NCBI GenBank assembly: GCA_963665085.2
Contig: CAXXXS010000001.1
Location: 1,612,001 to 1,676,000, forward strand
Direction of reading: 5' to 3'
Source of the DNA: G963665085 sp963665085
GTDB taxonomy: Bacteria > Bacteroidota > Bacteroidia > Bacteroidales > JAAAOM01
Length of the DNA stretch: 64,000 nucleotides
The notes beneath the pieces were generated by a model, which saw nothing but the letters and a program-made list of their open reading frames with translations, made no database searches and had not been told where the DNA came from. Positions 7,278 through 17,161 of this stretch are shown piece by piece (within the stretch, counting starts at the first letter, position 1; every line of letters starts with the position of its first letter). A program made the translations under genes and the position numbers.

Positions 7278-9203
7278 TTAACTTACATTCGATAAAATCC
7301 TTGGTTTAACAAGTTTATGAATCGTATTGAGAATTCCTTCGGTATCAAATCCACATTCTTTATAAAGTTCCTCCTGTGTTCCTTGATCAATAAACCGGTC
7401 TGGAACTCCTAAACGAACAACCTGAGATAAATAACCTTTATCTACCATATATTCAATAACTGCACTTCCAAAACCTCCTTGAATTACACCATCTTCTACG
7501 GTAATAACATATTTAAAATCTTTAAATATCTTGTCAAGAAGACCTGTATCAAGAGGTTTGACAAAACGCATATCAAAATGAGCAACATCAATATTATACT
7601 TATCTAAAAGTTGTTGCGAAGCTTCTTTTGCCATATTACCAGCAGTACCTATCGATAAGATTGCGGCATCAGTCCCTTCTTTAATTTTTCTCCCCTTCCC
7701 AATTTCTATTTTCTCGAAAGGTTGTTTCCAGTTTAATGTAACTCCACCACCTCGCGGATAACGTATAGAAAATGGCCCAAGATTTGAATTCTGCGCTGTA
7801 AACATAAGATTCCGAAGTTCTACTTCATCCATTGGCGCAGAAACTATCATATCTGGTATATTTCTTAAATATGCTAAGTCAAATACTCCATGATGCGTTG
7901 CTCCATCATCGCCAACAAGACCGGCTCTGTCAAGACAAAAAATTACAGGTAAGTTCTGCAATGCTACATCATGGAGAATCTGATCATATGCCCTCTGTGC
8001 AAATGTTGAATATATATTACAGAAAGGAATTAATCCTTCTGCTGCCATGCCTGCTGAAAATGTTACTGCATGTTGTTCTGCAATCCCAACATCAAAGGTA
8101 CGGTTAGGCATTTCAGCCATCATTTTATTAAGTGATGAACCTGCAAGCATAGCTGGTGTTATACCCACTATATTTTTATTTTCCCTGGCTAATTCTAATA
8201 TTGTTTCTCCGAATACATCCTGATATTTAGGCGGTTTTTTATCTGATTTTACTGTTAAAATCTCGCCTGTCTTTTTATCAAATTTCCCAGGTGCATGAAA
8301 AACAGTTTGGTTCATCTCTGCATACTTAAATCCCTTGCCTTTTTTGGTAAGGACATGAAGCAGTTTAGGACCTTTAATTTCTTTCAGATCCTCAAGTAAT
8401 TTTGAAAGATGAACAACATCATGACCATCAACCGGCCCAAAATATCTAAAATTGAGAGATTCAAAAAGATTACTTTGTTTTAATATGATTGATTTTAATC
8501 CATTCTCAATTTTCTGGGCATACTTTTGAGCATTTGGCCCAACTTTACTTAACAGACCTAAAAGATTCCAAACATCTTTTTTTACCTTATTATATGTTTT
8601 TGAAGTAGCTATATCAACAAGGTATTCTTTTAATGCCCCAACATTCGGATCAATTGCAATGTTGTTATCATTTAGAATTACAAGAATATTTGATTTGGAT
8701 GCTCCAGCATTATTTAGTCCTTCAAAAGCCATTCCTCCTGTAAGGGAACCATCTCCAATAACTGCAACAACATGATTATCTTTTTTATAGATGTGATCTG
8801 CTTCAGCAATTCCAAGTGCAGCAGAAATAGAAGTTGATGAATGTCCTACACCAAAAGCATCATGAACACTCTCGCTTCTTTTTGGAAACCCACTAATCCC
8901 ATTTCGCTTTCTGTTTGTATGAAATACATCTCGACGACCTGTTAAAATTTTATGAACATAAGCCTGATGCCCAACATCGAAAATAATTTTATCTTCAGGT
9001 GAATTAAATGCTTTATGAAGAGCTACGGTAAGTTCAACAACACCCAGGTTTGCCCCAAAATGCCCTGAATTTGTTGATACAACATCAATAATAAATTCCC
9101 TAAGTTCTCTGCTTAACTGAATTAATTCCTCTTCATTTAATTTCTTGAGATCTTTTGGTGAATTGATTTTACTCAATAGCTCCGTACTGTGTTTCTCCAA
9201 CAT
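7278..9203 (-). CDS. dxs: 1-deoxy-D-xylulose-5-phosphate synthase, 641 aa
   Basis: This is the first enzyme of the MEP isoprenoid pathway. It condenses pyruvate and glyceraldehyde 3-phosphate using thiamine diphosphate. Visible motifs include FDVGHQAYVHKILTGR (about 75-90), the ThDP/Mg site GDGSLTGGMAFEGLNN (about 150-165), the transketolase-type pyrimidine domain with GIAEQHAVTFSAGMA, and DRAGLVGDDGATHHG. The C-terminal transketolase domain contains VEDGVIQGGFGSAV. Length and domain order are normal. The ATG at 9203 gives the expected N-terminus. It is divergent from the OmpA-type gene, with no obvious operon partner. Confidence 0.97.
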   Translation of the reverse strand: MLEKHSTELLSKINSPKDLKKLNEEELIQLSRELREFIIDVVSTNSGHFGANLGVVELTVALHKAFNSPEDKIIFDVGHQAYVHKILTGRRDVFHTNRKRNGISGFPKRSESVHDAFGVGHSSTSISAALGIAEADHIYKKDNHVVAVIGDGSLTGGMAFEGLNNAGASKSNILVILNDNNIAIDPNVGALKEYLVDIATSKTYNKVKKDVWNLLGLLSKVGPNAQKYAQKIENGLKSIILKQSNLFESLNFRYFGPVDGHDVVHLSKLLEDLKEIKGPKLLHVLTKKGKGFKYAEMNQTVFHAPGKFDKKTGEILTVKSDKKPPKYQDVFGETILELARENKNIVGITPAMLAGSSLNKMMAEMPNRTFDVGIAEQHAVTFSAGMAAEGLIPFCNIYSTFAQRAYDQILHDVALQNLPVIFCLDRAGLVGDDGATHHGVFDLAYLRNIPDMIVSAPMDEVELRNLMFTAQNSNLGPFSIRYPRGGGVTLNWKQPFEKIEIGKGRKIKEGTDAAILSIGTAGNMAKEASQQLLDKYNIDVAHFDMRFVKPLDTGLLDKIFKDFKYVITVEDGVIQGGFGSAVIEYMVDKGYLSQVVRLGVPDRFIDQGTQEELYKECGFDTEGILNTIHKLVKPRILSNVS

Positions 9204-9293
9204 TCTTTCTCTATTCTTTTGCAGAGATTAAAGTTAACAAAGTTAAATAAAATATATACGTCAGGCAATGATATCAATAACCTGTCGTTTTTC

Positions 9294-9301
9294 TATATTT
9301 G
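9294..9301 (+). promoter_or_regulatory. Candidate -7 element TATATTTG for the OmpA-type gene
   Basis: TATATTTG fits the Bacteroidota TAnnTTTG element and lies 30 bp before the ATG at 9332. No clear TTG is found at -33. Confidence 0.45.
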
Positions 9302-9331
9302 TCATTAATACCAAAATTAAACGCATTTACG

Positions 9332-10345
9332 ATGAAATTATTGAAAAATTTGATAAAGTTTCTACCTATAATAAGCATCATTTTTGTAAGCTCCTGTGTT
9401 TCATTAAAACAGTTTAAAGATTTACAAAGCAGAAATATGACGAGTGAATCTCAACGCGATAGTTTACTTGTTGAGAATGAAAAATTAAAGGTGAAGAATA
9501 ATGAGTTTATTTCTAAGATTGATGTATTTGAAAAACAATTAGATGAACTAGAAAAAGACAGCTTAAATAAATCAATCGATATAAAAAATTTAAAGAAACA
9601 AATTAACAGTCTCAATTCTCAATACAAAGATCTTGAATATTCGCTTGAATCACTAAGACAAGGAAGCGCCGAAGAAACAAAACGTCTTTTACGCCAATTA
9701 CAAACAACCCAAGAAGATTTACAAAAGAGAGAAGATCGATTAAATAAACTTGAAACAGATTTAACAGCAAAGCAATCTGATTTAGCCTCTATGCAACAAG
9801 AACTAAACTCAAGTAGTCTGCGGTTACAGGAACTTGAAAGGATACTTAGTCAAAAAGATTCTGCAACAAATGCTTTAAGGGAAAAAGTTACTAATGCACT
9901 GTTAGGATTTCAGAATGAAGGTTTAAAGGTGACAATGAAAAATGGTAAAGTTTATGTTTCCCTGGATGAACGTTTACTTTTCCCTTCAGGAAGTACACAG
10001 GTTAATGCTAGAGGAGTAAGTGCAATTAAAAAACTGGCAGAGGTACTGGAACAAAATGTAGATATTAATGTCATGATTGAAGGTCATACAGATAATGTTC
10101 CTATTCGAAATGGCTCGACATATAAAGACAATTGGGATTTAAGTGTTATGAGAGCTACAGCTATTGTACGAATTTTACTTGATGGTTCTACTATTGATCC
10201 GGAAAGGCTTATTCCTTCCGGACGTGGTGAATTTATGCCATTGGTTGAAAATACATCCAGTGAGACACGTCAACAAAACAGGAGAACAGAAATCATCTTA
10301 ACTCCAAAATTAGATGAATTGCTTCAAATTCTGGAAACAAATTAA
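9332..10345 (+). CDS. OmpA-family peptidoglycan-binding lipoprotein with long coiled coil, 337 aa
   Basis: The ATG at 9332 is preferred over an upstream TTG because it gives a lipoprotein signal ending FVSSC. A coiled coil rich in Leu, Lys and Glu follows (about 30-185). The OmpA C-terminal domain then has MIEGHTDNVPI, NWDLSVMRA (the Asp and Arg expected to grip diaminopimelate) and IPSGRGEFMP. It would sit in the outer membrane and tether it to the wall. It lies just upstream of the aminotransferase gene and may be co-transcribed with it (31-bp gap). Confidence 0.9.
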   Translation: MKLLKNLIKFLPIISIIFVSSCVSLKQFKDLQSRNMTSESQRDSLLVENEKLKVKNNEFISKIDVFEKQLDELEKDSLNKSIDIKNLKKQINSLNSQYKDLEYSLESLRQGSAEETKRLLRQLQTTQEDLQKREDRLNKLETDLTAKQSDLASMQQELNSSSLRLQELERILSQKDSATNALREKVTNALLGFQNEGLKVTMKNGKVYVSLDERLLFPSGSTQVNARGVSAIKKLAEVLEQNVDINVMIEGHTDNVPIRNGSTYKDNWDLSVMRATAIVRILLDGSTIDPERLIPSGRGEFMPLVENTSSETRQQNRRTEIILTPKLDELLQILETN

Positions 10346-10376
10346 TCTATTATTAAAAACATTTTATTCTAAATCA

Positions 10377-11186
10377 ATGAGCTACTGTTATTTTAATGGC
10401 GATATCATTCCTTTTGCAGATTGTAATGTTCATATATCTGATTTACAAATACAAAGAGGCTATGGAATCTTTGATTATTTTAGGGCAAAAAACGGATATG
10501 TTCAATGGTTGGATGACTATATGGACAGATTTTTTAACTCACTTCTAATTTCTGAATTTGAAATAAATCTGACACGAAACGATATAAAATCAATTCTTGA
10601 TGAGCTCCAGAAAAAAAATAACATAGAAGAGAGTGGTTTTAAAATTATGGTTACTGGGGGATATTCTGATGATTTAGGATCTGTAACCGGTAAACCAAAT
10701 ATTTTTTTGCTAAACTTCTCATTCACTAAATCAGCCGAATCCCTAGTAAACAATGGCACTAACCTGATTACATGTAATTATGTTAGACCTTTCGCTGAAG
10801 TAAAAACACTAAATTATTTTACTTCTCTACGATTACATAAAAAGAAAAATGAGTTTAAGGCTGCAGACGTTCTTTACCATGACAATTTCTTTTCAGAAAC
10901 TTCAAGGGGGAATGTTTTCTTTATAAAAGGTGAAACTATTTATACACCGAAAAATAATATACTAAAAGGAATAACACGTAAACATATACTGGAAATGACA
11001 CCTTCAATTAGAGTTGAAGATATACCTTTTGAAAGCCTGTTTGATTTTGACGAAATTTTTATATCCAGTTCCAACAAAGATATTCTCCCTGTTACAAAAA
11101 TCGATGGTAAATCAATTGGTGATGGTAAAGTAGGACAAATAACCAAAGAACTAATTTCCTCCTTTGAAAAAGTGCGATTTTCATAA
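10377..11186 (+). CDS. Class IV PLP aminotransferase-like protein, 269 aa
   Basis: The start is MSYCYFNGDIIPF at 10377. An upstream in-frame ATG at 10314 overlaps the previous gene and adds an unconvincing leader. The fold-type IV signature is present: ISDLQIQRGYGIFDYF near the N-terminus, the PLP lysine in EVKTLNYF, and ETSRGNVFFI, which carries the conserved Glu and Arg-Gly-Asn. This family covers branched-chain aminotransferase, D-amino-acid aminotransferase and aminodeoxychorismate lyase; the sequence alone does not choose between them. The next gene is dapD, but a shared pathway is not implied. Confidence 0.85.
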   Translation: MSYCYFNGDIIPFADCNVHISDLQIQRGYGIFDYFRAKNGYVQWLDDYMDRFFNSLLISEFEINLTRNDIKSILDELQKKNNIEESGFKIMVTGGYSDDLGSVTGKPNIFLLNFSFTKSAESLVNNGTNLITCNYVRPFAEVKTLNYFTSLRLHKKKNEFKAADVLYHDNFFSETSRGNVFFIKGETIYTPKNNILKGITRKHILEMTPSIRVEDIPFESLFDFDEIFISSSNKDILPVTKIDGKSIGDGKVGQITKELISSFEKVRFS

Positions 11187-11294
11187 TCGCTCAAGTGAAA
11201 AATTAATATTGTTTTAACTTTCGGAGAAGAGTCAAATTTTTATTTCTTGTTATTTCGCAATATTTTTGCGGTCAATCTAAAAAATTTTACCAAG

Positions 11295-12113
11295 ATGTTT
11301 GAAGATATCAAAAAAGTTATTGAAAGAACCTGGGAGGACAGAACATTATTAGATAAGAAGGAAACCCAACAAGCCATACGAGAAGTAATAGAAAAACTTG
11401 ATAAAGGACAAATCAGGGTTGCAGAACCAAACGGAGATAAGTGGCTAGTAAACGAATGGGTAAAAAAAGCTGTTATTTTATATTTTCCTATTCAAAAAAT
11501 GGAAGTAATTGAAGCTGCACCATTTGAATTCCACGATAAAATCCCTTTGAAAAAAGGATTTGATAAACTGGGTGTTCGCGTTGTTCCTCATGCTATTGCC
11601 CGTTATGGTTCCTATGTTGCTAAAGGAGTAATAATGATGCCTTCATATGTTAACATTGGCAGTTATGTAGATTCAGGAACAATGGTTGATACCTGGGCAA
11701 CAGTCGGTTCTTGTGCTCAAATCGGGAAAAATGTTCACCTTAGTGGTGGTGTTGGAATTGGTGGTGTGTTAGAACCTGTTCAAGCGGCACCAGTAATTAT
11801 TGAAGATGATTGTTTTATTGGATCCCGTTGCATTGTTGTTGAAGGAGCTCATATTGAAAAAGAAGCTGTTTTAGGTGCCAATGTAGTTATTACTAAAACT
11901 ACCCGAATAATTGATGTATCAAGCGAAGAACCAAAAGAATACCGTGGTTATGTACCTGCACGATCAGTTGTTATTCCAGGTTCAATTACAAAAAAATTTC
12001 CTGCCGGAGATTTTAATGTCCCTGCAGCATTAATTATTGGTCAACGTAAAGAATCTACGAATCTAAAGACATCTTTAAACGATGCCTTAAGAGATTTTGA
12101 TGTTGCAGTATAA
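11295..12113 (+). CDS. dapD: 2,3,4,5-tetrahydropyridine-2,6-dicarboxylate N-succinyltransferase, 272 aa
   Basis: This enzyme succinylates tetrahydrodipicolinate in the lysine/diaminopimelate pathway. The N-terminal helical part (WEDRTLLDKKETQQAI) precedes a left-handed beta-helix of hexapeptide repeats. Diagnostic stretches are MPSYVNIGSYVDSGTMVDTW, GSCAQIGKNVHLSGGVGIGG and EDDCFIGSRCIVVEGA. I start it at the ATG at 11295 (MFEDIKKVIERTW); the longer frame from 11247 has a hydrophobic leader that does not belong to the family. Length is normal. Confidence 0.96.
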   Translation: MFEDIKKVIERTWEDRTLLDKKETQQAIREVIEKLDKGQIRVAEPNGDKWLVNEWVKKAVILYFPIQKMEVIEAAPFEFHDKIPLKKGFDKLGVRVVPHAIARYGSYVAKGVIMMPSYVNIGSYVDSGTMVDTWATVGSCAQIGKNVHLSGGVGIGGVLEPVQAAPVIIEDDCFIGSRCIVVEGAHIEKEAVLGANVVITKTTRIIDVSSEEPKEYRGYVPARSVVIPGSITKKFPAGDFNVPAALIIGQRKESTNLKTSLNDALRDFDVAV

Positions 12114-12116
12114 CTA

Positions 12117-13586
12117 TTACTTATTGTATAGTTTTTGTCCTGCTTCATAAAAATTATCTTCTGTTATCCAAAATGGCTGATCTGTCATATTACCTATAAA
12201 TCGGAGGCTAAGGTTATATCCGCCACAGAATTTATATAGATAATTGTAATTGATAGACTCAGCCTCATCATTGGGTTGATGATAATATTTTCTTACCTCT
12301 GCATTAAACGAGGTAAATCCCAGACTGTACGTAACAGATGGTATTCCTATTTGTGAGAAACTAATATTGTCTGAAGCCGAATAAAGCATATCTGCTTCCG
12401 GAAAATCATCCGTTGCTGTTAATCCAAACTCAGCACAAGCTTCTTTAATCGGTTCTTCTGTATTAATCTTCGATAATCCTGGAATTGAAACAATGGTTGT
12501 ATCTGTATAACTTCCATTATCATTATTCAGGCAATATACCATTGATTCGGGCTTAATTGGAGGATGCGTCATAAACCATTCGCTCCCAAGCAGCCCTTTC
12601 TCTTCACCCGTAAAAAACACAAATAACACAGATCGTTTAAGTGGATTCTTTGCAACGTTCTTTGCAGAAATCAACAAACTGGTAACACCAACTGCATTAT
12701 CCCTGGCTCCATTGTAAATAGAATCACCTGTTGCATCAGGCTTTCCAATACCCAGATGATCATAATGTGCTGTGCAAACAACATACTCATCTCTAAGCTT
12801 TTTATCTGTTCCTTGCACATATCCCACAACATTATTAGTATAAAATATTTCATCTTCATCGCCAACTACATTCACTTCAACAGTTCCCTTAAATTGAAGA
12901 AACTCATCGATTTTTTCTTTCTGTGTATCCAGAAGAATATGTTGAAACCCTGTTGATGAGATTGTTTCCTCGTCGTCAATCTCCATTCTATCTCTCGATA
13001 TATGCGCGACAATAGAAAATGGAATATCCGGAAAAATTTCAATTAAAGCTTTTGCTCCGGCTTCTTTTGCCCATTTACTTTTTTGGATACTTAAAAAATA
13101 ATATTCTCTCGGATTTTGTGTCTTGCCATCACCAGCCTTTGAAACAACAACTTTTCCTGATACATTATTTGCTTGAAATTCCGATTCTAATCCGTAATCA
13201 AGAACAATAAAATCAGCTTTGGTACTTATCTTATTCCCATCGAATAAATATGCTTTTGAATCTCCCGTAATTTTAGTTTCTCCAAATTTAATTTCAATAG
13301 TTTTTGGAGCAATCCTATTTCTTAATGCTACCTTCTGGAAATAACTTTGCTGATCTGGCAATGTTTTTACTCCAAACTTTTTTAGTTCTTCTGAAAGATA
13401 TGCCGCCGCTTTATCAAGGCCTTCTGAAGGAGTATCACGCCCTTCCAATTCATCGGAAGCCAAAAAATACATGTGAGATTTTATTTCATCTTGCCTTAAA
13501 TCTTTCTTCACACTCTCAACATCTTTTTGAGAAAATGATAGTTGGACTAAAAGCAGAAGTAAAAAAAGGGTCGCTAAATACTTCAT
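12117..13586 (-). CDS. Secreted M28-family zinc aminopeptidase, 489 aa
   Basis: A signal peptide (MKYLATLFLLLLLVQLSFS) targets it to the periplasm or outside. A PA-like insert lies around 90-240. The M28 core shows the zinc ligands in order: His in HYDHLG, the bridging Asp in GARDNAVG, the GEEKG pair, Asp in NNDNGS and the terminal His in YYHQPNDE. It probably trims N-terminal residues from peptides. It is convergent with dapD (3-bp gap) and follows recJ on the same strand. Confidence 0.92.
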   Translation of the reverse strand: MKYLATLFLLLLLVQLSFSQKDVESVKKDLRQDEIKSHMYFLASDELEGRDTPSEGLDKAAAYLSEELKKFGVKTLPDQQSYFQKVALRNRIAPKTIEIKFGETKITGDSKAYLFDGNKISTKADFIVLDYGLESEFQANNVSGKVVVSKAGDGKTQNPREYYFLSIQKSKWAKEAGAKALIEIFPDIPFSIVAHISRDRMEIDDEETISSTGFQHILLDTQKEKIDEFLQFKGTVEVNVVGDEDEIFYTNNVVGYVQGTDKKLRDEYVVCTAHYDHLGIGKPDATGDSIYNGARDNAVGVTSLLISAKNVAKNPLKRSVLFVFFTGEEKGLLGSEWFMTHPPIKPESMVYCLNNDNGSYTDTTIVSIPGLSKINTEEPIKEACAEFGLTATDDFPEADMLYSASDNISFSQIGIPSVTYSLGFTSFNAEVRKYYHQPNDEAESINYNYLYKFCGGYNLSLRFIGNMTDQPFWITEDNFYEAGQKLYNK

Positions 13587-13597
13587 GGTTATATTGT

Positions 13598-15310
13598 TTA
13601 ATCTTCTTTTATATCTTTTATATTAAGCTGAAGGGATTTTTGCCCCATGTATTCATTTTCAACAATAGAATAAGCTATATCAAAAGGAATTCCTTTCTTA
13701 AGAAGATGAAAATGGCGGGCTTGATTAAACGCTATTGCAGGAAATGGACGAAACGGGTTCTCTTCCTGAATTAAACTTAATTTAAGGTGCTCTTTTGTAC
13801 TGCCAACAATCCTGCCATCACCATTATCCACAACATCCTCTGTAAAAAATACCGGAGACATATTCTCAGGGCCAAAGGGTTCGAATTGATTTATTATCCG
13901 AAATAATTTTGGCGTTATTTCATTTAACTCTAAGGGGCCATCAATTTCTACAAGCGGAATAAGCTGCTCTGAAGTAATTCTTTCTGACACAATTTGCTCA
14001 AACCTCTTTTTAAAAATTGGCACATTTTCAATCCTTAAGGTTAATCCGGCAGCAAATCTATGTCCCCCAAAACTTTCCAATAAATCTTCGCATTCGCCAA
14101 TGGCTGAATAAAGATCGAAACCAAAAACAGAACGAGCAGAACCTGTAGCAAAACCATTTGATTCTGTAAGTACAACTGTAGGTTTATAATAATTTTCTAT
14201 TAACCTTGAAGCAACAATACCAACTACTCCCTTATGCCAATTGGGATTGTATAACACAGTAGAGCGTCTATCCTTATTTTTATCTGAAGCAATTAATTCA
14301 AGAGCTTGTTCGGTTATTGAATGATCTATCGATCGTCGTTGATTGTTGTAGAGATTTATCTTTTCTCCCCTATCAAACGCTAAGGTATAATCCTGGGTTA
14401 TTAAAAGCTCTACGGCTTTTGCACCTGCCTCCATTCTTCCTGCAGCATTGATTCGTGGCCCAATTTTAAAAACAATATCATCAATCTTAATTTCTTTCCC
14501 TTTTATTCCAGAAATCTCAATAATTGTTTTTAAACCCAGTCTGGGTCCCGAGTTTAATACCTGTAATCCGTAAAATGCCAGGATTCTATTTTCTCCGATA
14601 ATCGGTACAATATCAGAGGCTATACTAACAACAACAAGATCTAGTAATGGGATAATCTCTTCAAAATCGATATTGTGTTTCTGAGAATATGCCTGTACAA
14701 GTTTAAACCCAACTCCACAACCTGACAATTCCTTAAACGGATACTCACAATCAACTCTTTTAGGATCTAACACAGCCAATGCATCAGGAATTTTTTCTCC
14801 GGGATTATGATGATCGCATATGATAAAATCAATACCCCTTTGTTTAGCATACTTAACTTTTTCTATGGCTTTTATGCCACAATCTAATGCTATAATTAAT
14901 GAAACATCATTATTATGGGCATGATCAATACTCTTATAAGAAATTCCATAACCTTCACTATACCGATCAGGAATATAATATTCAAGACTGCTATATCGTT
15001 TCTGAAGAAAAGAATAAACCAGTGCAACAGAAGTTGTTCCATCTACATCATAATCTCCATAGATAAGAATTTTTTCATTGTTTTTTATTGCCCACTGTAT
15101 TCTATCTACAGCCTTTTCCATATCTGTTAAAAGAAATGGATCATGCAGGTCTTTGAGATCGGGCCTAAAAAAGGATTTTGCCTCATCAAATGTTTTGACT
15201 CCGCGTTGAATCAATAGATTTGCAATCGGTGCAGGAACTCCAAGCACTTCCTTTAAGTGCTGAATATCATTTTCATCCCCACTTGCCTTAATCTTCCAGA
15301 TTTTTTCCAT
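13598..15310 (-). CDS. recJ: Single-stranded-DNA-specific exonuclease RecJ, 570 aa
   Basis: RecJ is a 5'-3' ssDNA exonuclease used in recombination and repair. The DHH phosphoesterase motifs are present: ILIYGDYDVDGTTS, IALDCG and ICDHHNPG, with the DHHA1 motif GRINAAGRM... and GGHRFAAGLT further on. The start MEKIWKIKASG at 15310 is the first ATG and lies next to ordinary upstream sequence; the longer frame uses a TTG. The OB-fold-like C-terminus is retained. It is followed by the M28 peptidase gene 11 bp later. Confidence 0.95.
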   Translation of the reverse strand: MEKIWKIKASGDENDIQHLKEVLGVPAPIANLLIQRGVKTFDEAKSFFRPDLKDLHDPFLLTDMEKAVDRIQWAIKNNEKILIYGDYDVDGTTSVALVYSFLQKRYSSLEYYIPDRYSEGYGISYKSIDHAHNNDVSLIIALDCGIKAIEKVKYAKQRGIDFIICDHHNPGEKIPDALAVLDPKRVDCEYPFKELSGCGVGFKLVQAYSQKHNIDFEEIIPLLDLVVVSIASDIVPIIGENRILAFYGLQVLNSGPRLGLKTIIEISGIKGKEIKIDDIVFKIGPRINAAGRMEAGAKAVELLITQDYTLAFDRGEKINLYNNQRRSIDHSITEQALELIASDKNKDRRSTVLYNPNWHKGVVGIVASRLIENYYKPTVVLTESNGFATGSARSVFGFDLYSAIGECEDLLESFGGHRFAAGLTLRIENVPIFKKRFEQIVSERITSEQLIPLVEIDGPLELNEITPKLFRIINQFEPFGPENMSPVFFTEDVVDNGDGRIVGSTKEHLKLSLIQEENPFRPFPAIAFNQARHFHLLKKGIPFDIAYSIVENEYMGQKSLQLNIKDIKED

Positions 15311-15443
15311 GCTAATTGCGATTTGCAAATCTTAGTTTAGGTTTCGAAAAATAGCCATTTTAAGTGGTTTAATTGTTTTTTTTACTACAAAAAACCACAA
15401 AAATAGTATGAATTTGGTTAACTTTTTAATAATCAGTAAAAGT

Positions 15444-16136
15444 TTATCTTTCTAATAGCTTATTTAGTTCTTTAACAAGATGTTTTTTAACGTCATCCAT
15501 GTTAACCTTTTCCCCAAGTTCTTTTTCCATTGAAGTAACTCCTTTATCTATAAATCCACAGGGATTTATATGTTTAAAATAATCAAGGTCTGTAGAAACA
15601 TTTAAAGCATATCCATGCATAGAGACATACCTGCTTATACGTACACCTATTGCACAAATCTTTCTGGATTTTCCAGGTTTATCAGTATCTAGCCAAACTC
15701 CAGTTGCCCCTTCTAATCGGTTTGCTTTAATGTTGTACTTTGAAAGCGTATTAATTATTGAGGCTTCTAACAAATAAACATATTCTTTAACTGATAATTT
15801 AAAATGTTCTAGATCAATAATCGGATAACCTACAATTTGTCCTGGCCCATGATATGTGATATCACCACCTCGATTAATTTTATAAAACGTTGCTCCTATA
15901 GATTTTAAATAATTTTCCTGTATCAGAAGATTTTGTTCTTCTCCGCTTTTTCCTAATGTATAAACATGTGGATGTTCGCAAAACAATAAATAATCAGTTG
16001 TTTTGTGTTGTTCCCCTGGGCTAAGTTTGTTATTCTCAAGTTTCTGAGATACAATCTGCTGATGTTTCTCTTCTTGATAATCCCATGCCTCTTTGTAGTC
16101 TATTTCACCAAGATCTTCTACTTTCAATAAACTCAT
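15444..16136 (-). CDS. lipB: Octanoyl-[ACP]:protein N-octanoyltransferase, 230 aa
   Basis: LipB transfers octanoate from acyl carrier protein to lipoyl domains. Motifs: HPHVYTLGKSG, RGGDITYHGPGQIVGYP with the family RGG and HGPGQ, the catalytic-Lys region RKICAIGVRIS and HGYALNV with PCGFIDKGVTS holding the conserved Cys. I use the ATG at 16136; an in-frame ATG at 16145 would overlap lipA by eight bases. It directly follows lipA on the minus strand, so octanoyl transfer and sulfur insertion are made from one transcript. Confidence 0.96.
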   Translation of the reverse strand: MSLLKVEDLGEIDYKEAWDYQEEKHQQIVSQKLENNKLSPGEQHKTTDYLLFCEHPHVYTLGKSGEEQNLLIQENYLKSIGATFYKINRGGDITYHGPGQIVGYPIIDLEHFKLSVKEYVYLLEASIINTLSKYNIKANRLEGATGVWLDTDKPGKSRKICAIGVRISRYVSMHGYALNVSTDLDYFKHINPCGFIDKGVTSMEKELGEKVNMDDVKKHLVKELNKLLER

Positions 16137-16137
16137 T

Positions 16138-17010
16138 TTACGCATTTATATGTCTTTCAGCATGATACGAAGAACGCACTAAAGGACTGCTTTCCACAAA
16201 AGTAAAACCTTTTTCTAAACCGATCTCTTTATATTTATCAAAAGTTTCCGGAGGAATATATTCAACAACTTTTGAGTGTTTATTTGACGGGCTTAAATAT
16301 TGACCGATTGTTAATACTTTAACACCTGCCAATCTAAGATCATCCATTGTTTGGATTACTTCATCTTCAGTTTCCCCAAATCCTAACATAAATCCTGATT
16401 TAGCTACCAATCCCGAAGAAGCAATATATTTTAAAACATCTAAACTTCGATGATATCTCGCCATACTTCTGATAGAAGGAGTTAACCGAAGAACAGTTTC
16501 AATATTGTGCGAAATCACTTTAGGCTTTTCATTGATAATTAAGTCGTAAACTTCATAATCTCTATTAAAATCAGGAATTAGAACTTCCATGGTAGTCCCC
16601 GGATTTTCTTTCTTAATTGCCCGTATTGTTGCAGCCCAAAATTTTGCGCCACCATCAACTAAATCGTCTCTTGCCACAGAAGTAATAACACAATGATTAA
16701 GTTTTAACAATTTTATTGTTCTGGCTAAACGTTGTGGCTCTTCCCAATCAATGGGTTCTGGTTTTAGATAATTTACATTACAGAAACTACATGAGCGTGT
16801 ACAATTATTTCCTAAAATCATAAAAGTAGCTGTACCAGCATTCCAACATTCCCCTTTATTCGGACAATTCCCACTTGTACAAATGGTATTTAAATTATTA
16901 TCCCTAATAAGATTCTTTATTCGGGAATAATTCACGCCTTTAGGTATTTCTGCCTTCATCCACCTTGGTAATCTAACTCTCTGTTCGTCTATCTTTAAAT
17001 TATTTTGCAT
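16138..17010 (-). CDS. lipA: Lipoyl synthase, first copy, 290 aa
   Basis: LipA is a radical-SAM enzyme that inserts two sulfurs into protein-bound octanoate. The auxiliary-cluster motif CTSGNCPNKGEC and the radical-SAM motif CTRSCSFC are both intact, and the C-terminal RSSYH serine motif, needed for the auxiliary cluster, is present. The stop is next to the lipB start. A second full-length paralogue lies at 17888-18751. Confidence 0.95.
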   Translation of the reverse strand: MQNNLKIDEQRVRLPRWMKAEIPKGVNYSRIKNLIRDNNLNTICTSGNCPNKGECWNAGTATFMILGNNCTRSCSFCNVNYLKPEPIDWEEPQRLARTIKLLKLNHCVITSVARDDLVDGGAKFWAATIRAIKKENPGTTMEVLIPDFNRDYEVYDLIINEKPKVISHNIETVLRLTPSIRSMARYHRSLDVLKYIASSGLVAKSGFMLGFGETEDEVIQTMDDLRLAGVKVLTIGQYLSPSNKHSKVVEYIPPETFDKYKEIGLEKGFTFVESSPLVRSSYHAERHINA

Positions 17011-17161
17011 ATACAGATATTTTTATCCTATTAACAAGAAGTATAGACATAGGTTTAGATCTTTCTCATATAGGAGATTAAATTTTTTTAAAAATATGCT
17101 AAAGAATTTATTACTAAGGCAATCAAAAAGAAGTTTCAAGTATAACCTTTTTTTAAATATT

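Noticed and set aside
13304..13774. Plus-strand frame of 156 codons
   Set aside because: Antisense to the M28 peptidase and recJ, which are certain.
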